NCBI GenBank assembly: GCA_030704615.1
Contig: CM060731.1
Location: 20,214,001-20,274,000 of the forward strand
DNA length: 60,000 nt
From: Takakia lepidozioides
Lineage: Eukaryota > Streptophyta > Takakiopsida > Takakiales > Takakiaceae
Direction of reading: 5' to 3'
Shown here: piece by piece, positions 35,492-47,168 of the stretch
Position numbering within the stretch: the stretch's first letter is position 1
Layout: every line of letters begins with the position of its first letter
Notes under the pieces: model-generated
The model's database searches: none
What the model saw: only the letters and a program-made list of their open reading frames with translations
Told to the model about the DNA's origin: nothing
Translations under genes and position numbers: made by a program

Positions 35492-37590
35492 CAGGCACCT
35501 AGCAAACTGCACCTCCACCCTCCACGCCAAGGCTGCTCCCACCATCGGGATTTCCTTGACCTTCGGGAGCCCTGAGCAGATGATCTGGTGTACTAATCGG
35601 TCTGTCGACCTCTCCGGGCCCTCCTTCTTCGAGCTCACGATCTCTCGCCCTTATTCGAGCTGGCGATGGTCACTTCAATTGTTAATTTAAAGTAGGACTC
35701 TGTGGACCTGCTGAACGAAGCAAGTCCAGCTGCATGCAGCCATTTGCTCTGGCAGCAAAGGGTTTGCACATGTCTGCCTCATTTGACGTGTTGAACTAGT
35801 CCAAGAATTCGATCTAGCAAAAAACCCCTTCCGCAGTTCGGGTACTCCTTCATCAGCTTAGCGTCGCCAAAGGAAAAAGAGGATCGTCTGGGCCAGCTGA
35901 GCACTATGTAGTTCATGGTTATACACATTGTCGGGGACTGACAAAATCAGAGGCCCTGGTTACAACCTGAACATGATGTCCTTTTCCCAGGGTCAGTAAA
36001 TTCCCCCCAGGCCCAGTGCCAGTTGAAACTTGAAACCCCGTGGTCTACTCAGGCTCACATAAGACTTAGCCTACCCCCAAGGTGAGATCAACTTTTGGTA
36101 CGTGTAATCATACCCCAGTTTGACTCCACCTACATAGCTGTTGACAGAACATCCCAAACAGGACAGTAAAGAGACAGTAGGCTGGCAACAGCCATGGCCC
36201 AGTTTGGGTCCTCCAAATAAAGAGGTACCACCCTTGTGTGTGTGGCCAAGGTGCAGCAGCAGCTGTTCCAAGGCCTCGTGGCTGGCTGCCCATCCTTTCA
36301 CCGAATGCTCGTGAGCACTGACTGACCACGCTGTTCTCGTGAGGTGTTTCCTGTGCCAACTCTTCATTTGAAAGAGTCACAATGCGAGCCTTTCTGCAGA
36401 AATCGAGGAAGCGTTCCAAGCCCACCGTCGACAAGACAGCAACATGAAAAGAGTTGTTTGGGGTTGTCCAGGGCAGGCACAGCTACAAAGCAGAGCACCT
36501 CCCCAGCACTGAAACAAGCAACCGCCCCATGTGGTATGTATGTTGGGGCCATCCACAACCCCGCTAAAGCAAAAGCAAGCATTTCTCACACAAATGCGTT
36601 AGAATAGATGATTAGATAGTGGTCTAGGAATTAAAAAGCGGGAGTTCTACTAAGCTACACCAGGAGTGGAATTAATAACTGCCATGTAAGGGGGTATGAA
36701 AAAGAAAGATAGGAAGGCGAGACCTTTTAAATAGGGGATGGTTCACGGGCCATGGGGAAGCAAGTGTCACCTAGGGGTGACATGTGTCGCAGGGCAAGGT
36801 CAGCAAGTGTCACCTAGGGGTGACATGTGTTGCAGGGCAAGGTCCTACCGCCCTGTGAGGTTAAAAAAAAAAAAAAGTACGACGCCTCACCATGTAATGA
36901 AGATTTTAAATCATTTAATTCACTTTCATTTTAAATAATAATATTAAAAAAATACCATTAAAAAAATCCAAGGCTGCAATCTCCCTGTTCTTTTAAATAT
37001 TAAATGAAAACTAAAAATTAAAATATGAACATTAAAAATATAAACTATTTCGGAAAACAATCTTGATGACACGTAGCATCACTCTTGCTCAAACCAGAAC
37101 ACGTGGCAGTATATGACACGACATTCTTTATCCATATTTTCACCACGTGTAAAGATCCGTAGTCATATATGCTAGTCATATATTTTGTCTGTGTGCCACA
37201 TGTCACATCTCAAGTGCAACAGGTGTCCCGCTAATATCTCTCCATGTGTCTCTCCCTGTAGTCATATGAGCGAGTCATGTAGTCACCACGTGTGAAATCT
37301 GCCATAGCCGGGTCGACACTCTTGCCTCTCGTCTGTACCGGCTTGTCGACAATATCACCTTTGTTTGTCACAAGTTCCTGTGTCACAGACCAGAGATCAA
37401 CCAGGAAAGCAATGAGCAAATAGGAATAGTGAATAGAAACAAAATCCAAGTATGAATCAAACAAAAAATGCCAACATGAAAAGCTGCAAAGAAAACCTAG
37501 CATTAATCAAGCAACCGAGGAGAAGCAGCCAGGAAAGCAATGCAATGAATGAACCCACAAAAATGTAGCCTCTGCAGCACTGTCAGAATG
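35492..37590. other. No gene recognised; tandem duplication and ACGTG cluster inside
   Basis: Minus-strand frames around 36071-36434 show no family. The right part is AT-rich and holds several ACGTG motifs (37069-37293). No coding call can be supported. Confidence 0.4.
36759..36844. repeat. 43-bp tandem duplication (two copies)
   Basis: Units starting 'agcaagtgtcacctagggg' at 36759 and 36802 differ by one base ('tgtcgcag' versus 'tgttgcag'). Confidence 0.9.
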
Positions 37591-37599
37591 TTTGTACCT

Positions 37600-38170
37600 T
37601 CACAGTAGCAGTGTTGTATGGTTGTTGTCCGAAAACGGCTGAGACTCCAAAAACTTGGGAATATTGGCAGCTTTCGATGCCTTCCACAAGAAAGGCCACA
37701 ACACCTCTGTTAGATACTCATCAGTTGGTGAATCTGGTTACACCTTCCATGGCTCTGAAAAAAATCCCACTGAAGGGAGGATTGTTTACCGCCTTCTTGG
37801 TGTGTCGTCAACAAACAGTGTCCTCATAAGTCCATTCTGGCCAGTCTGCCCACACTGTAGACAAGTTCTTGAAATATAATGGCTTTGAATCAGACCCCTT
37901 ACGGCATGGGAGGACTGATCCTCGATCAAACAAGGCATCCCACTGGAAAACCAGGTTAGTGTGGCCTGCAAAATAGTCACTTGGAAGGAGGAAGTTGCGA
38001 GACTTGCCACAAAACAACAAAGCCACCTCAAAGTGTCCAAAACACTTTTGCAAAAAGTCATACAGCGTGGTCTCAAAACTACCATCTTCTTGCCACACAT
38101 CTTCCCCACAAAACCTTTGGGAAGGGATGCAGGCCCATTAGCAGAATGAAAAATGCACAAGCAGACATAA
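37600..38170 (-). pseudogene. FCP1/NIF-type HAD phosphatase domain, decayed
   Basis: On the minus strand, in changing frames: 'KKMVVLRPR', 'LYDFLQKCFGHFEVALL', 'FAGHTNLVFQWDAL', 'SDSKPLYFKNLSTVWADWPEW', 'VDDTPRR' (plus 37800-37812), then 'SPTDEYLTEVLWPFLWKASK'. This order is that of FCP1-like (NLI-interacting factor) HAD phosphatases, which dephosphorylate phosphoserines, for example on the RNA polymerase II tail. The first catalytic motif, expected upstream as DxDx(T/V) or the plant variant DLNGLL, reads only 'SANGPA', so the nucleophile Asp appears lost. Frameshifts near 38060 and a stop after 'DTPRRR' support a pseudogene. Confidence 0.6.
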
Positions 38171-38639
38171 GCAAGACGTAATTGCTTCCTCGGGCGGCAA
38201 ATTAAATGCATACCGTGAGTGGCTGAAACTACACACATGTGAAAAACACAGGGAACATGAAAAGCAACCTGCTTGTTTATTTTGTCCCGCGTGGCATCTT
38301 CCCCCGCTAGAACTCCCACACAACTGCATACCAGAATCCGGTGTGCCCGGCGGCTCTGTCACCATTGCCCCTCGCTACTACTACGTACACGCCTTGTACG
38401 TTGGCAGACAGGTCTGAATTTCACACGTGTACCTCACAGCTGGCCTTCCTGTATCCTGCTGCGCTGCTCGGTCAGAATTCAAAAGCAAACATCATCAGTG
38501 ACAGGACACACATGAGCTTAGAGTAGAACAAGTCTAGCACTCCGTCTGAAATTGGGATTCCAAACATTTTGATACTGTCACAGGGACCATCTGCACGTAG
38601 ACTGTCATGTGTGTCATTGGTCCTGCGCTGGTAGATTAA

Positions 38640-39290
38640 TCCCCAATCTGGTCACAATGGCTTTCTGGTACTCATCATACTCGGCATCTGTAATTTTAAT
38701 TCTGCCATGTCACGTCCTTGTGATTCCACCAGTTTGTCCAAGCCATCCATCCTGCCAACTACTGTAGAATGCACGAGACTTCCCTCCTGCCAATCCATGA
38801 AAACTTGCCCCAAGTATGAATCAAACCAAAACCTCTGCATGAACAACCATTGGAAAGAAAACCCAGGCCAAAAGCCGTGAAAAAAACCCTAGCAACCTAT
38901 CTGCAGCAACCACTCTAGCAAACGTGGAAAACACACTTACCCGCCTGTCACTCCCAGCTGACAACCGTGACACTGAACCCTCTTGAATTTCATATATGTA
39001 GGAGGGCAACCTGATAGTGTTTCCTACAAATTAATCCATGCCACAAACAACCCATGCCACAAGTCAGTAAGCATGTGAGGGCTGACTATATACACATAGC
39101 AATTCAATGAGGAACAAAAATACAAAGTCGTGATGATGCCACTTACCGAGCGTGAGCACACCATTGCCTTCCACACACACCAGTTTTGGTAGGATTCAGA
39201 ATTGCAACATTTGCCTTCTTCATGTTGCCCGACACTTGTGTGGAACACCTCTATCTGCCAGTAACTTACAGCTTGTTCCATACCTCGTCA
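38640..39290 (-). pseudogene. Exon-like remnants upstream of the FCP1-like domain
   Basis: A block ending at plus 39147 has a GTAAGT donor. An exon at about 39026-38941 (acceptor TTTGTAG, donor GTAAGT) reads 'NTIRLPSYIYEIQEGSVSRL'. A block from 38834 (acceptor ATGCAG) reads 'RFWFDSYLGQVFMDWQEGS' and 'RMDGLDKLVESQGRDMAELK', then shifts frame into 'ITDAEYDEYQKAIVTRLG'. The splice sites suggest a former multi-exon gene on the same strand as the phosphatase domain, perhaps its N-terminal part. I do not recognise the family; it could also be a host-derived passenger in a repeat. Confidence 0.4.
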
Positions 39291-39655
39291 GATACAGTAG
39301 GGGTTTCCCTTACCACCAACCACGCAGTGTGTGCTTCATAACGCTGGCTCTTCATTATTATCTACCAATTGTTTTGTTTTAGGTGGAAGTCTTTTAACTC
39401 GTGCGGCGTATATGAAAATAGCTTAGCCAGGTGATCTCTGATTTCGTATACAACTTCATCAGGTTGGTTGTTGATGGCAAGGGAACAATCTGCTTACGAT
39501 AAGCCTGTCCTTTAAGGCAGCGTGCCATATATTTCGGGTCTGACCATACGGGGCTCCTTTGAGGTTCGTCAAAATCACCGGGGAGGAAGACCTGCAGCTA
39601 TTCTCTCTTCCTTGACCTTGGCAGCTTCAATTTTGGCTGAGCTATTAGCGCCTCC

Positions 39656-40110
39656 TTAAAGCATTGGTTCTATCATTCTTTGAAACGGCACCCCCCCTCC
39701 TTCAGAGACCTCCGTGCGCTCAGGAGAATTCAAAGCAGGATCTGCCAAGTAGGGACTGGTGGCCATGGTTGTTGGCCAGAAGGCCGAGGACCATCTGGCC
39801 ATACTGTCCATAAGCAGGAGGATATTTCGGTGGCCTGCCACCCCCATAGCTATTAGGGGGTGGCAATATTGTGGAGGGGAGAGGATACTGGCCATACTGC
39901 CCATATGGAGGAGCACCATATTGACCCCTGACCATACTGAGTGCCAGATTGTGGGTACTGAGGCATACCATAATAAGGTGGGGGTACTGTGGCACAGAAC
40001 CCACAACGTTTGGGAGAGTTTAGGGCCACCTCCTGCGTTCCTTGTGGGCGCCATCTCCATTGCTAGCAGCAGGGATTGTGGATCCACCAGTGCGCTTGTG
40101 CTTTGCCCTG
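39656..40110 (-). pseudogene. Gln/Pro/Tyr/Gly-rich frame remnant
   Basis: Two overlapping minus-strand frames join into one low-complexity protein: 'MAPTRNAGGGPKLSQ' and then 'QYGAPPYGQYGQYPLPST' and 'PPKYPPAYGQYGQ'. A start at about 40058 and a frameshift near 39930 would be needed. Function unknown. It could be the N-terminus of the decayed phosphatase gene or part of the adjacent retroelement. Confidence 0.3.
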
Positions 40111-40201
40111 AAAAGATTCCCCGAGTACAATGTGGGTGATTAACACATACATATAGCAGCAAGCAGCAAATCCTGAATCCAGCAAAACAAACTGGAAGCA
40201 C

Positions 40202-41299
40202 ATATCATTTGTAAAGACAAGACTACCCAAAACTCAGTATGATCTTGGGCAGTAAATCTCCCAAATTTGATTGGCCCCAATGATGTCCTCCAGTACATTT
40301 TTGAGCCCTCTTAAGGTATGGGGTGTTCCTGAAATCCATAGCAAGATTCAAATGGACAAACCTGATGGGTCCATGAGAAGTATCCCTCCAAGTTTTACTG
40401 ATATTCTGGGTGCATAAGTAACCCAAGTATCTCTATAAGTAGCCATTGTAGCTTAGTACCAAGACGTTGGTTTCATGGGGCAAAGAATTTGAAACACACC
40501 TGAAGTCTACATTGGCCTGACATCATGCCTTTGGCACTTCAACTTGTCTAGTGGAAATCATTTGTGATTGTGCCTTGGTTGACCCCTGCATGTCCACCTT
40601 CCCTGTCTTGACAGACATACCCTATCTCTTCTCTCTTCGTGATTTTTACCAAAACATACATAATTAGAATCATGGTCATTGTGAAGCAACTGAACTCACA
40701 GACGGAGAAGGTTTCGTAGTGTAGATGATGGGCGTTTTTGTCCTGCGACATGAGCATGGCATGTTTCTCCTCGGCTTGCCGATCATCCGCCGACAACGCC
40801 TCCCCTCGCACTGGCGTGGGAGGAGTGGATCGTCCTCATCGTCCTCAAAAGAGCCCTCTGCAGAATCGTAGTCTTCACGTCTTCAGTCTGGCAACTTTGC
40901 CTTGCCGGACGCTTGATCCCTACCTTTCCTTCGGAGCGCGTGGCTTGCGAGGGCGATTCGCTCCCGCAAGCCTGCCAAACACCTCCATGACCTCCCTCTC
41001 AACAATCACAAACAAATGTAAGCATACATACCCTAATACTCTTAAGCTACGCTGAACCACAGCGCACCCTACCATGACGTAATGCCTGCCCAGCCCACGA
41101 TGACGGCGGACATCTCCCGCCTAATGACACACCCCTCCTCAAACCTAATCGTCACTCATTGCATGTTGTTTGCCTCTCTGTTTGCACAAGTCGCAGCTAC
41201 TCGCCCCCATTTGTGCTATGAAGCTTATGATCGCTGTAGGAAGGTTAGAGGATAAGGCAATCGCAAGTTTAGTGGGTGGGTATCCAAAGTCAGAACTAA
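40202..41299. other. No gene recognised
   Basis: Lies between the low-complexity frame and the gag remnant. Short frames only. Confidence 0.35.
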
Positions 41300-43290
41300 A
41301 AAACTCACGCCATCATCGACTGCTTGCGCTTTTTCATCATCAATTCCATCTTTCCATATACTCCTCAACAGTTTCATGTTCTTCTTTTGCTTTACTGTTG
41401 TAAACTTCCATACACTTCATCCTCAGTTTTACATGTCCTGAATCTATTTCGGAATGTGTATTCAAGCCATTCCAGGTTAGGAAATGATTATCAGGGAATC
41501 TTGCATACCATTCACTTGCTTTTCCTTTATAAGTGAACAAGGAAACAGTCTCATCTTGGCATCATCGCCATTCTCATTGTTCACAATACACATGTGCTCA
41601 AATTGGCTAATGTGTACATCCCGATCCCCTTTTCCTAAATATATTGGAACAGGTGGTTTTGCCCTTGTTTGGTTGTAACGCCATCTGTGGCCCACTACCC
41701 TGCCCACTTACAGGTGCTGGCCCCCTTGCCAGTGCTGGTCCTTGAGGACCTGTTGTAGTTGTGGTGGAACTTCCACCAAGTGTTGGCACCTCAACACTCC
41801 CTGCTACTGGCCCACTATATTCACAGTATTCCCAGCTCCAGTTGTACTACTTCCCACACTCCCTGTTCCCCCAGAGGCAGATCCAGGCTGCCCGCCCTGA
41901 TCCCCCTGAGCCGACACCTTCGTTGCCTGTGATCCAAGTGCTCCACTTGATCCAGGCCCAACGGGTTGGATATCCTGGTTGTAGTCTCAACCTCAACTGT
42001 TGGGTCTACTTCTCTTCTTCATACTCTTCCTCTCCCAATTTCTTCTCTCTGTGTTTCATCTTCCAGTTCTGCCCTGGGTTTCTTCTTCTTCACTCATGTA
42101 ACTCACTTGCAATGGTGTTGGAGAGTCTAAACTCTCCGTTGGCTCTGCCACATCCTCTCCTCCTTCTTCGTCTTCCGTTTCAGAAACTGGAGTTCCCTGC
42201 TTTTGGTGTTCCATGCCACTCTTATCAAAGATTTCTGTCAAATCTTTTATCCAGGGATGTACCTCAATCTTTCACCTCGTGGTTGATCTTCTTCCTGTAC
42301 CAATTCCCTTTAATCTTTCTTGCAAAGAAAAAAGAAGTAGTGGCATCCAACTCTAGTTCTTCCGGTATGGGTGATGTACTCTCTGATCTTAATGGTGTGA
42401 GAGGTCCAGATGATTCCCCTATGTCATTCCTCTCTTCCAAAGATATGGATATTAGCTTTCAGATAACTTTCTCTTTTTGCTGAATATCTCTGGAGTCTAG
42501 CTCTCTTTCATCACTCATGTCCCATGTCTTTCATTTTTTTTTCATTTCTTAAATGTGCAATAACCAAAACTCTCTTCTGTAGTATCTCTCGTATATGCCT
42601 GGGTTTCTTTCAAGCTTTCAATGCATCCTTGCTATACTAGAAGTCCTCCGTCCCATATACCATATGGCAAACAAGTCTGACAGAATATCCTTTGGAATCC
42701 AATTCTTACCATTACAAGCTCCTCATGCATATGAGTATAAACATTCACCTTCCTTTCCTCCCAGCCTTCAAACTCTACTCGCTTAATGGATAGCAATGCT
42801 ATCACATAAACCAGTGTTGGTAACCAACGTGCTCTTCCTCTACAGGCCACCTGATAAATCTTTATCACTCCTTTCTCCAGACCCCACTCAGGGTCAGCAT
42901 CATGTACTCTCTTAAGAATGTTTTCTTTACAACCGTCTGGCAATTCAAGAACCTCTGAAAAAATGTTTGGGACAATATTTCCTTCTCAGTTTCACAGGGA
43001 ATTTGATTCACATCAAATTCTTTAATTCTCCAACCACCATGATCCCACCAGTATGCCTGTCACATCTGGTTGTTCATGACCTAGTTCCCCATATGGTCGC
43101 CAAATGTCGAGCGGCTTTTACTCACCCATCCCTTCGCTATCCGAGGTGGAAACTCCAAGATAGAAGAGTTGGATATCTTTAAGCACTCGCCCGCCGCTGA
43201 AACAATCACATCATGACCTGCAGCTAGTGAATCATGTGTGTGTGCTTCCGCTATGTTATTCCTTCCTGCCTTCATGTTATCAATTTACCT
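41300..43290 (-). pseudogene. Decayed retrotransposon gag
   Basis: The minus strand carries the start of a gag domain, 'VPIYLGKGDRDVHISQFEH' and 'MRLFPCSLIKEKQ' (41640-41530), then in a shifted frame 'KASEWYARFPDNHFLTWNG' (41525-41465) and 'KEEHETVEEYMERW' (41375-41340). Pairing of 'Y.G..D...H...FE' with 'LFP..L...A..WY' is typical of Ty3-type gag. Upstream frames (42943-42632, 42241-42056, acidic 'SETEDEEGGEDVAEP') are likely the preceding part of the same protein. No protease or RT was found, so this is a fragment. Confidence 0.6.
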
Positions 43291-43740
43291 TACCGTGTAT
43301 ATTGAAGCATCAGTTTGCTTCAGTATCTACTAAGTTCCAGTTAATCATGCATTCAATCCACAGCTTCTCTCGTGTCTCTCTACACAGTATGTTTGTATCG
43401 ATTCAGTATCGGATTAAGATTAATCATGTATCATGCATATGCCATGGTGTCTCTATTCTATCTTACTGTATAAATCTACAGCTTGCATGAACTAAGCCTC
43501 ATTCAAGTCATCATCTCCTCTCCACTGTTTCCCGCTCCCCGTTACGTCTCCTCCTCTCCTGAACAAGTTGCCCTCCTCCAGAAGTGATCCCCTTTCCCGT
43601 TGCCGCGCTCTCCTAATCTACCCGCAAGCTGTTCTAACCACCTAACTAACTAACCATCACCCCTGAAGTAACACGTTCCCTCTGCAGATGTCGTTCCCTC
43701 ACAGTCGTTCCCTGTCAATGATAACTATTCCCCATGTAAT
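43291..43740. other. AT-rich flank of the gag remnant
   Basis: Contains repeated 'attaatcatg' phrases (43341, 43417) but no frame or LTR terminus that I could fix. Confidence 0.35.
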
Positions 43741-43925
43741 GTGACAGGCTGTGTAAAGCTGTGCCGAGCTGTGACTGGCTGTATAAAGCTGTGTCGGGCT
43801 GTGACTGGCTGTGCGAAGCTGTGTCGGGCTATGTCAGGCTGTGACTGGCTGTGTCGGGCTGTGATAGACTGTGACGGGCTGTGACTGGCTGTGTCGGCTG
43901 TGTGAAGCTGTGTCGGACTGTGTAA
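43741..43925. repeat. GGCTGTGA minisatellite, array C (short)
   Basis: About 185 bp of the GGCTGTGACT / GGCTGTGTCG / GCTGTGTAAAG type monomer. It is related to the arrays inside retroelement copies A and B, but lies about 0.9 kb outside the left end of copy B. Confidence 0.85.
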
Positions 43926-44102
43926 CCCCCCTCGAAAAGCCTGCTCTGCCACTCCGACCAAGACTCCTGTTGGTCTCAGTCTGTGCAAAAATTAAGGGTA
44001 CCCCACAAAACCCGTAAAAGCATCTAAGTCCCAAGCAACCCTCTAACAATCTTTATGCCCCGATTCTAGGTTTTGAGTCCATGTCTGCCCCCTATCCCAC
44101 CA

Positions 44103-44265
44103 GCTCCGCTTGTCGTCTCTCATGATCAGACTCGACACTCAAACAAAACAAACATAGCTCCGCCCTGTTCGACATCTCTCATGATCAGACTCGACACGAA
44201 AGCAAACACAGCTCCGTCCTGTTTGTCGTCTCTCACGATCAAACTCGACACAAAGAAAACAAACA
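44103..44265. repeat. 54-bp tandem repeat (three copies)
   Basis: Units begin 'gctccg' at 44103, 44157 and 44211. Each contains 'tctctcatgatcagactcgacac' or a close variant. Confidence 0.85.
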
Positions 44266-44437
44266 GATGGCAGGCGAGACAAAAAAACACTAAGTCCCCT
44301 CTACTCATGACTGGATGGATGAATATAACGATAGATGGATGGATTTTGGGTTTTCATTCATTTGTTTTTCTATTTTTTGGCCATTTTAATTTCGTCCATT
44401 CATCCAAAATGAATCTTTAAATGAGTTTCACTGTCAG

Positions 44438-44615
44438 TTCATCCAATAGCTGCCAGCTCAGCGTTTGCATTATCATTCGTTCCTACGTTCATCCAATAGT
44501 TGCCAACAAGACGTTTGTTGTATCATTTTTTATACGTCATTCCAGTGCACAAAAGTTATGTTTGATACGTTCATCCAATAGTTGTTAGCAAGGCATTTGT
44601 GTATCATTCGTTGAG
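44438..44615. repeat. 'ttcatccaatag' repeat (three copies)
   Basis: Copies at 44438, 44489 and 44570, each followed by 'tgcc' or 'tgtt', an 'aaggc/agacg' phrase, 'gtttg' and 'tatcatt'. Spacing is uneven (51 and 81 bp). Confidence 0.75.
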
Positions 44616-44717
44616 ATAATACAGTTGTTTTGTTTTCACTAACCTTACCAGCAGTCGATTAGTTTACTGTTAATCTGCTGGGTCTGCTTAACACTGCGAC
44701 CTAGCACCCCGAAATTC

Positions 44718-44825
44718 GAGCACATTCATCCTAATTCATCCTAGTTCATTCATCCTAATTCATCCTAGTTCACTCATCCTAATTCATCCTAATCATTCAT
44801 TCATCCATTCATTCCTTCATTCACA
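44718..44825. repeat. (ATTCATCCTA)n microsatellite
   Basis: About ten runs of 'attcatccta' and shortened 'attc' forms directly before the start of retroelement copy B at 44833. Confidence 0.85.
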
Positions 44826-46401
44826 GGATGCGTGTCAAGTTATTTTACCACTAGTGTGAAACTAGCTAGGAAATAGCTAGCTTTTACATATTGACATTTG
44901 GGATTGGCCAAGTGTCAATCCAGGGGTTAAGGCAGATTTAGGCCCTGGAGTGGTTATCTTCACGCAAGCGCGGGAGGCTCATCTTTCTCGAGTTGAGCCT
45001 CACCGCGCCTAGCTATGGCGCCGTAGTGTTGGATTCCCCCTGGCGTGGTGCACTTGGCTTGACTTGTATTTTGAGTGATGAGGTTATATATGCATGAGTT
45101 TATGCTTCCGCTTGGTGAGCTCGCATGAGCTTGTGCTTGTATTCTTCTTCGTTATCACTCGAGAAAGATCAGCTCGAGTCTGTGGTGCCAGGTTTGAGTT
45201 GTTTTGTAGCACTTGTGTGTTCATAGAGCGGTTTCAGCCTAAAGTACAGGGATCCGTGCATAGCCTATCCAAAGTGGATAGAGTACAAAGGCGAATAGGT
45301 TGCAGGTTGCAATGGATAGAGAGGCGGGTAGCCTATGTTGAAGAGCCGTTGTATAGCTCACGCTATGGCAACCAGTTTGGGCTTCTAGTGTGAAGCGGGG
45401 AGATGCTGTCTCGAGTGGGTGAACTGGTGGTCGTCTTCTTCAGATGCCGCCAGTTTAGGAAGCTGCAGCAATTGGGAGCTGCGAGGGTGTTAGATTTAAG
45501 TCACAGTTATCGGGAGCTCCAACTTCAAGCTCATAACGAGTAGGAGTGAAGAGAGATGGCTGATTTCTCTTATATGCAAGCCAATGCATTGGTGGCTATG
45601 TTGAGTTGGGGGGTTTCAATCTGAAACTCTAGCGTATGAGGGCTCTTGCCATGGCAAGAGCGGGCTGAACAGGAGCTAAGAGGTGCGGCAAGGCCATGGA
45701 ATGTGCACCTATGGTTCAAGAGCTTGGAAGAAAAGTTCTTGCACACACGAGGAGTGTCTTGTGTTGAAATGTAAGCCTTATGGTTTCAGGAGCTTGGCAA
45801 GGGTTGTGGAGGCTTAGTCTTGTCTTAGAGAGCATCAAGGAGCAAGAGCAAGTAGGGGGCTGATATCTCTTGTTGAAGAGGTTTGCATGTGTGGAGGCAT
45901 GTATTCAGCTCATTGAAGCTTCCATCTTCAAGCTTGGGAGGGGCAGCAAGGAAGAGGGAAGGGCTGACTTCCCTTATGTGAGGGCATTGCATGTGTGGAG
46001 CATGCTATCACCCTGGTGAAGGCTTGCACTTTCAGGTGTGGGGGGGAGTGCAGAATGAGGAGGGGCTTGTTCCCCTGTAGGCATGTGTAGCATGCTGAAG
46101 CTTGTATTTTCAGGTTTTTTGGGTGCAAGAATGAAGCAAAGATCTGATTCTCTATGGTGAGAGTGGGGCATGTGTGGAGCATTCCTTCAGCCCATTGAGG
46201 CTCTTGTTTTCAGCTTAGAGAGCTAGAACTGAAGTCTAGGCTGGTTTCCCACTTGGAGTGAAAGAAAGCACTTGTAGGGCCTTGGAGTGGGGTTTTTCAA
46301 CTCAAGCTTGAGGTAGCGCAACTCTTGAAGGCAGCAGTGTATGGGCTGGAATAAGCTCTAAGACAGATGCTATCCAGGAAGAGTGCTTGAATGAGTGCTC
46401 A

Positions 46402-46406
46402 CAAGG
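46402..46406. repeat. Target-site duplication CAAGG, left
   Basis: Matches CAAGG at 53379-53383 on the other side of the chromovirus. The empty site in copy A (near 1485) reads 'gctcaaaagggctgg', consistent with one copy being original. Confidence 0.9.
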
Positions 46407-47130
46407 TTTCGCACACCTCAGTTCGGTAAACTCCCCTTCAAGTCATAGTTACTCGCTTTGATGCGCGCGCCTGACTCCCAACCTGGCCGCCGGGCCAACT
46501 TGGAGTTTCGGCTGCTCACCGGGACATAACGGTCCCCTTCCGCTTCCCTCTAAACCCTCCACCTATTTGGGACTAGGAGAATTCCCTTTGGTAGATGGCA
46601 GTCCGGAACAGCTCCCCACTCTTTGGTCGCTTTCCGGCTCGCTCGCTTACTCACTAGTTTTTGGTCACCAACGGGCTTGCACCGTTCTCGGGGTTACTAC
46701 TCCCTATATATACTTCTGTAGCTGTCCGCGGGGGTTTCATAACCAGCCATGCCATTTTATGGCGAACCACCACGAAAACCCTCGACTCCCGGTGGTGAGT
46801 CGCGGTGAGTCTTGGCCCACTCACCGCGGCCCCAATGGACCGTGATGAGTCCCAAGACTCCCCACGACTCCCACCTCGAGGTCTCCACCCCATGGTGAGT
46901 CCTATGCCACCCCCACTAAGTCCCACTAAGCTACCACCACCCCTTGTGGAGCCACCTCCACCGCAACCCGGTGTGCGGGGCTCCACCTAGTGAGCGCCTC
47001 CGCCTCCTTGAGTGCCTTGGGCACTCAAGGGTGCTTCAGCCCCCCATACCTATCGCTGCCGCTGCCCCCACCACAGGGGCAGCCCCTCATGTGTCCCGAC
47101 CCCCTGCCCTCAAGGCAAAGGGCCGCGACA
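46407..47130 (-). repeat. Chromovirus 3' LTR
   Basis: Ends in ...GCCGCGACA at 47130 on the plus strand. Its outer end reads TTTCGC instead of the expected TGTCGC, so one terminal base is changed. A TATA-like stretch lies at 46704-46712. Confidence 0.95.
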
Positions 47131-47150
47131 CACACCCCTACCAACAGGGA

Positions 47151-47168
47151 GTCGATGTCCTCATCGAC
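47151..47168. other. Perfect hairpin near the 3' LTR
   Basis: GTCGATG-TCCT-CATCGAC: a 7-bp stem with a 4-base loop, 20 bp inside the 3' LTR. It is nearly the same as the hairpin at 48024-48041. The differences in the stem form a compensated pair. Purine-rich GGTAGGGGTGTG (minus strand of 47131-47142), next to the LTR, may be the polypurine tract. Confidence 0.7.

Noticed and set aside
34740-35500. Assigning the TIR element to PIF/Harbinger or hAT
   Set aside because: No 3-bp flank duplication fits, and the 8-bp flanks match only in part.
41761-42483. 240-codon plus-strand frame
   Set aside because: It is antisense to the decayed gag on the minus strand and has a Pro/Ser/Leu/Phe-rich composition typical of such shadows.
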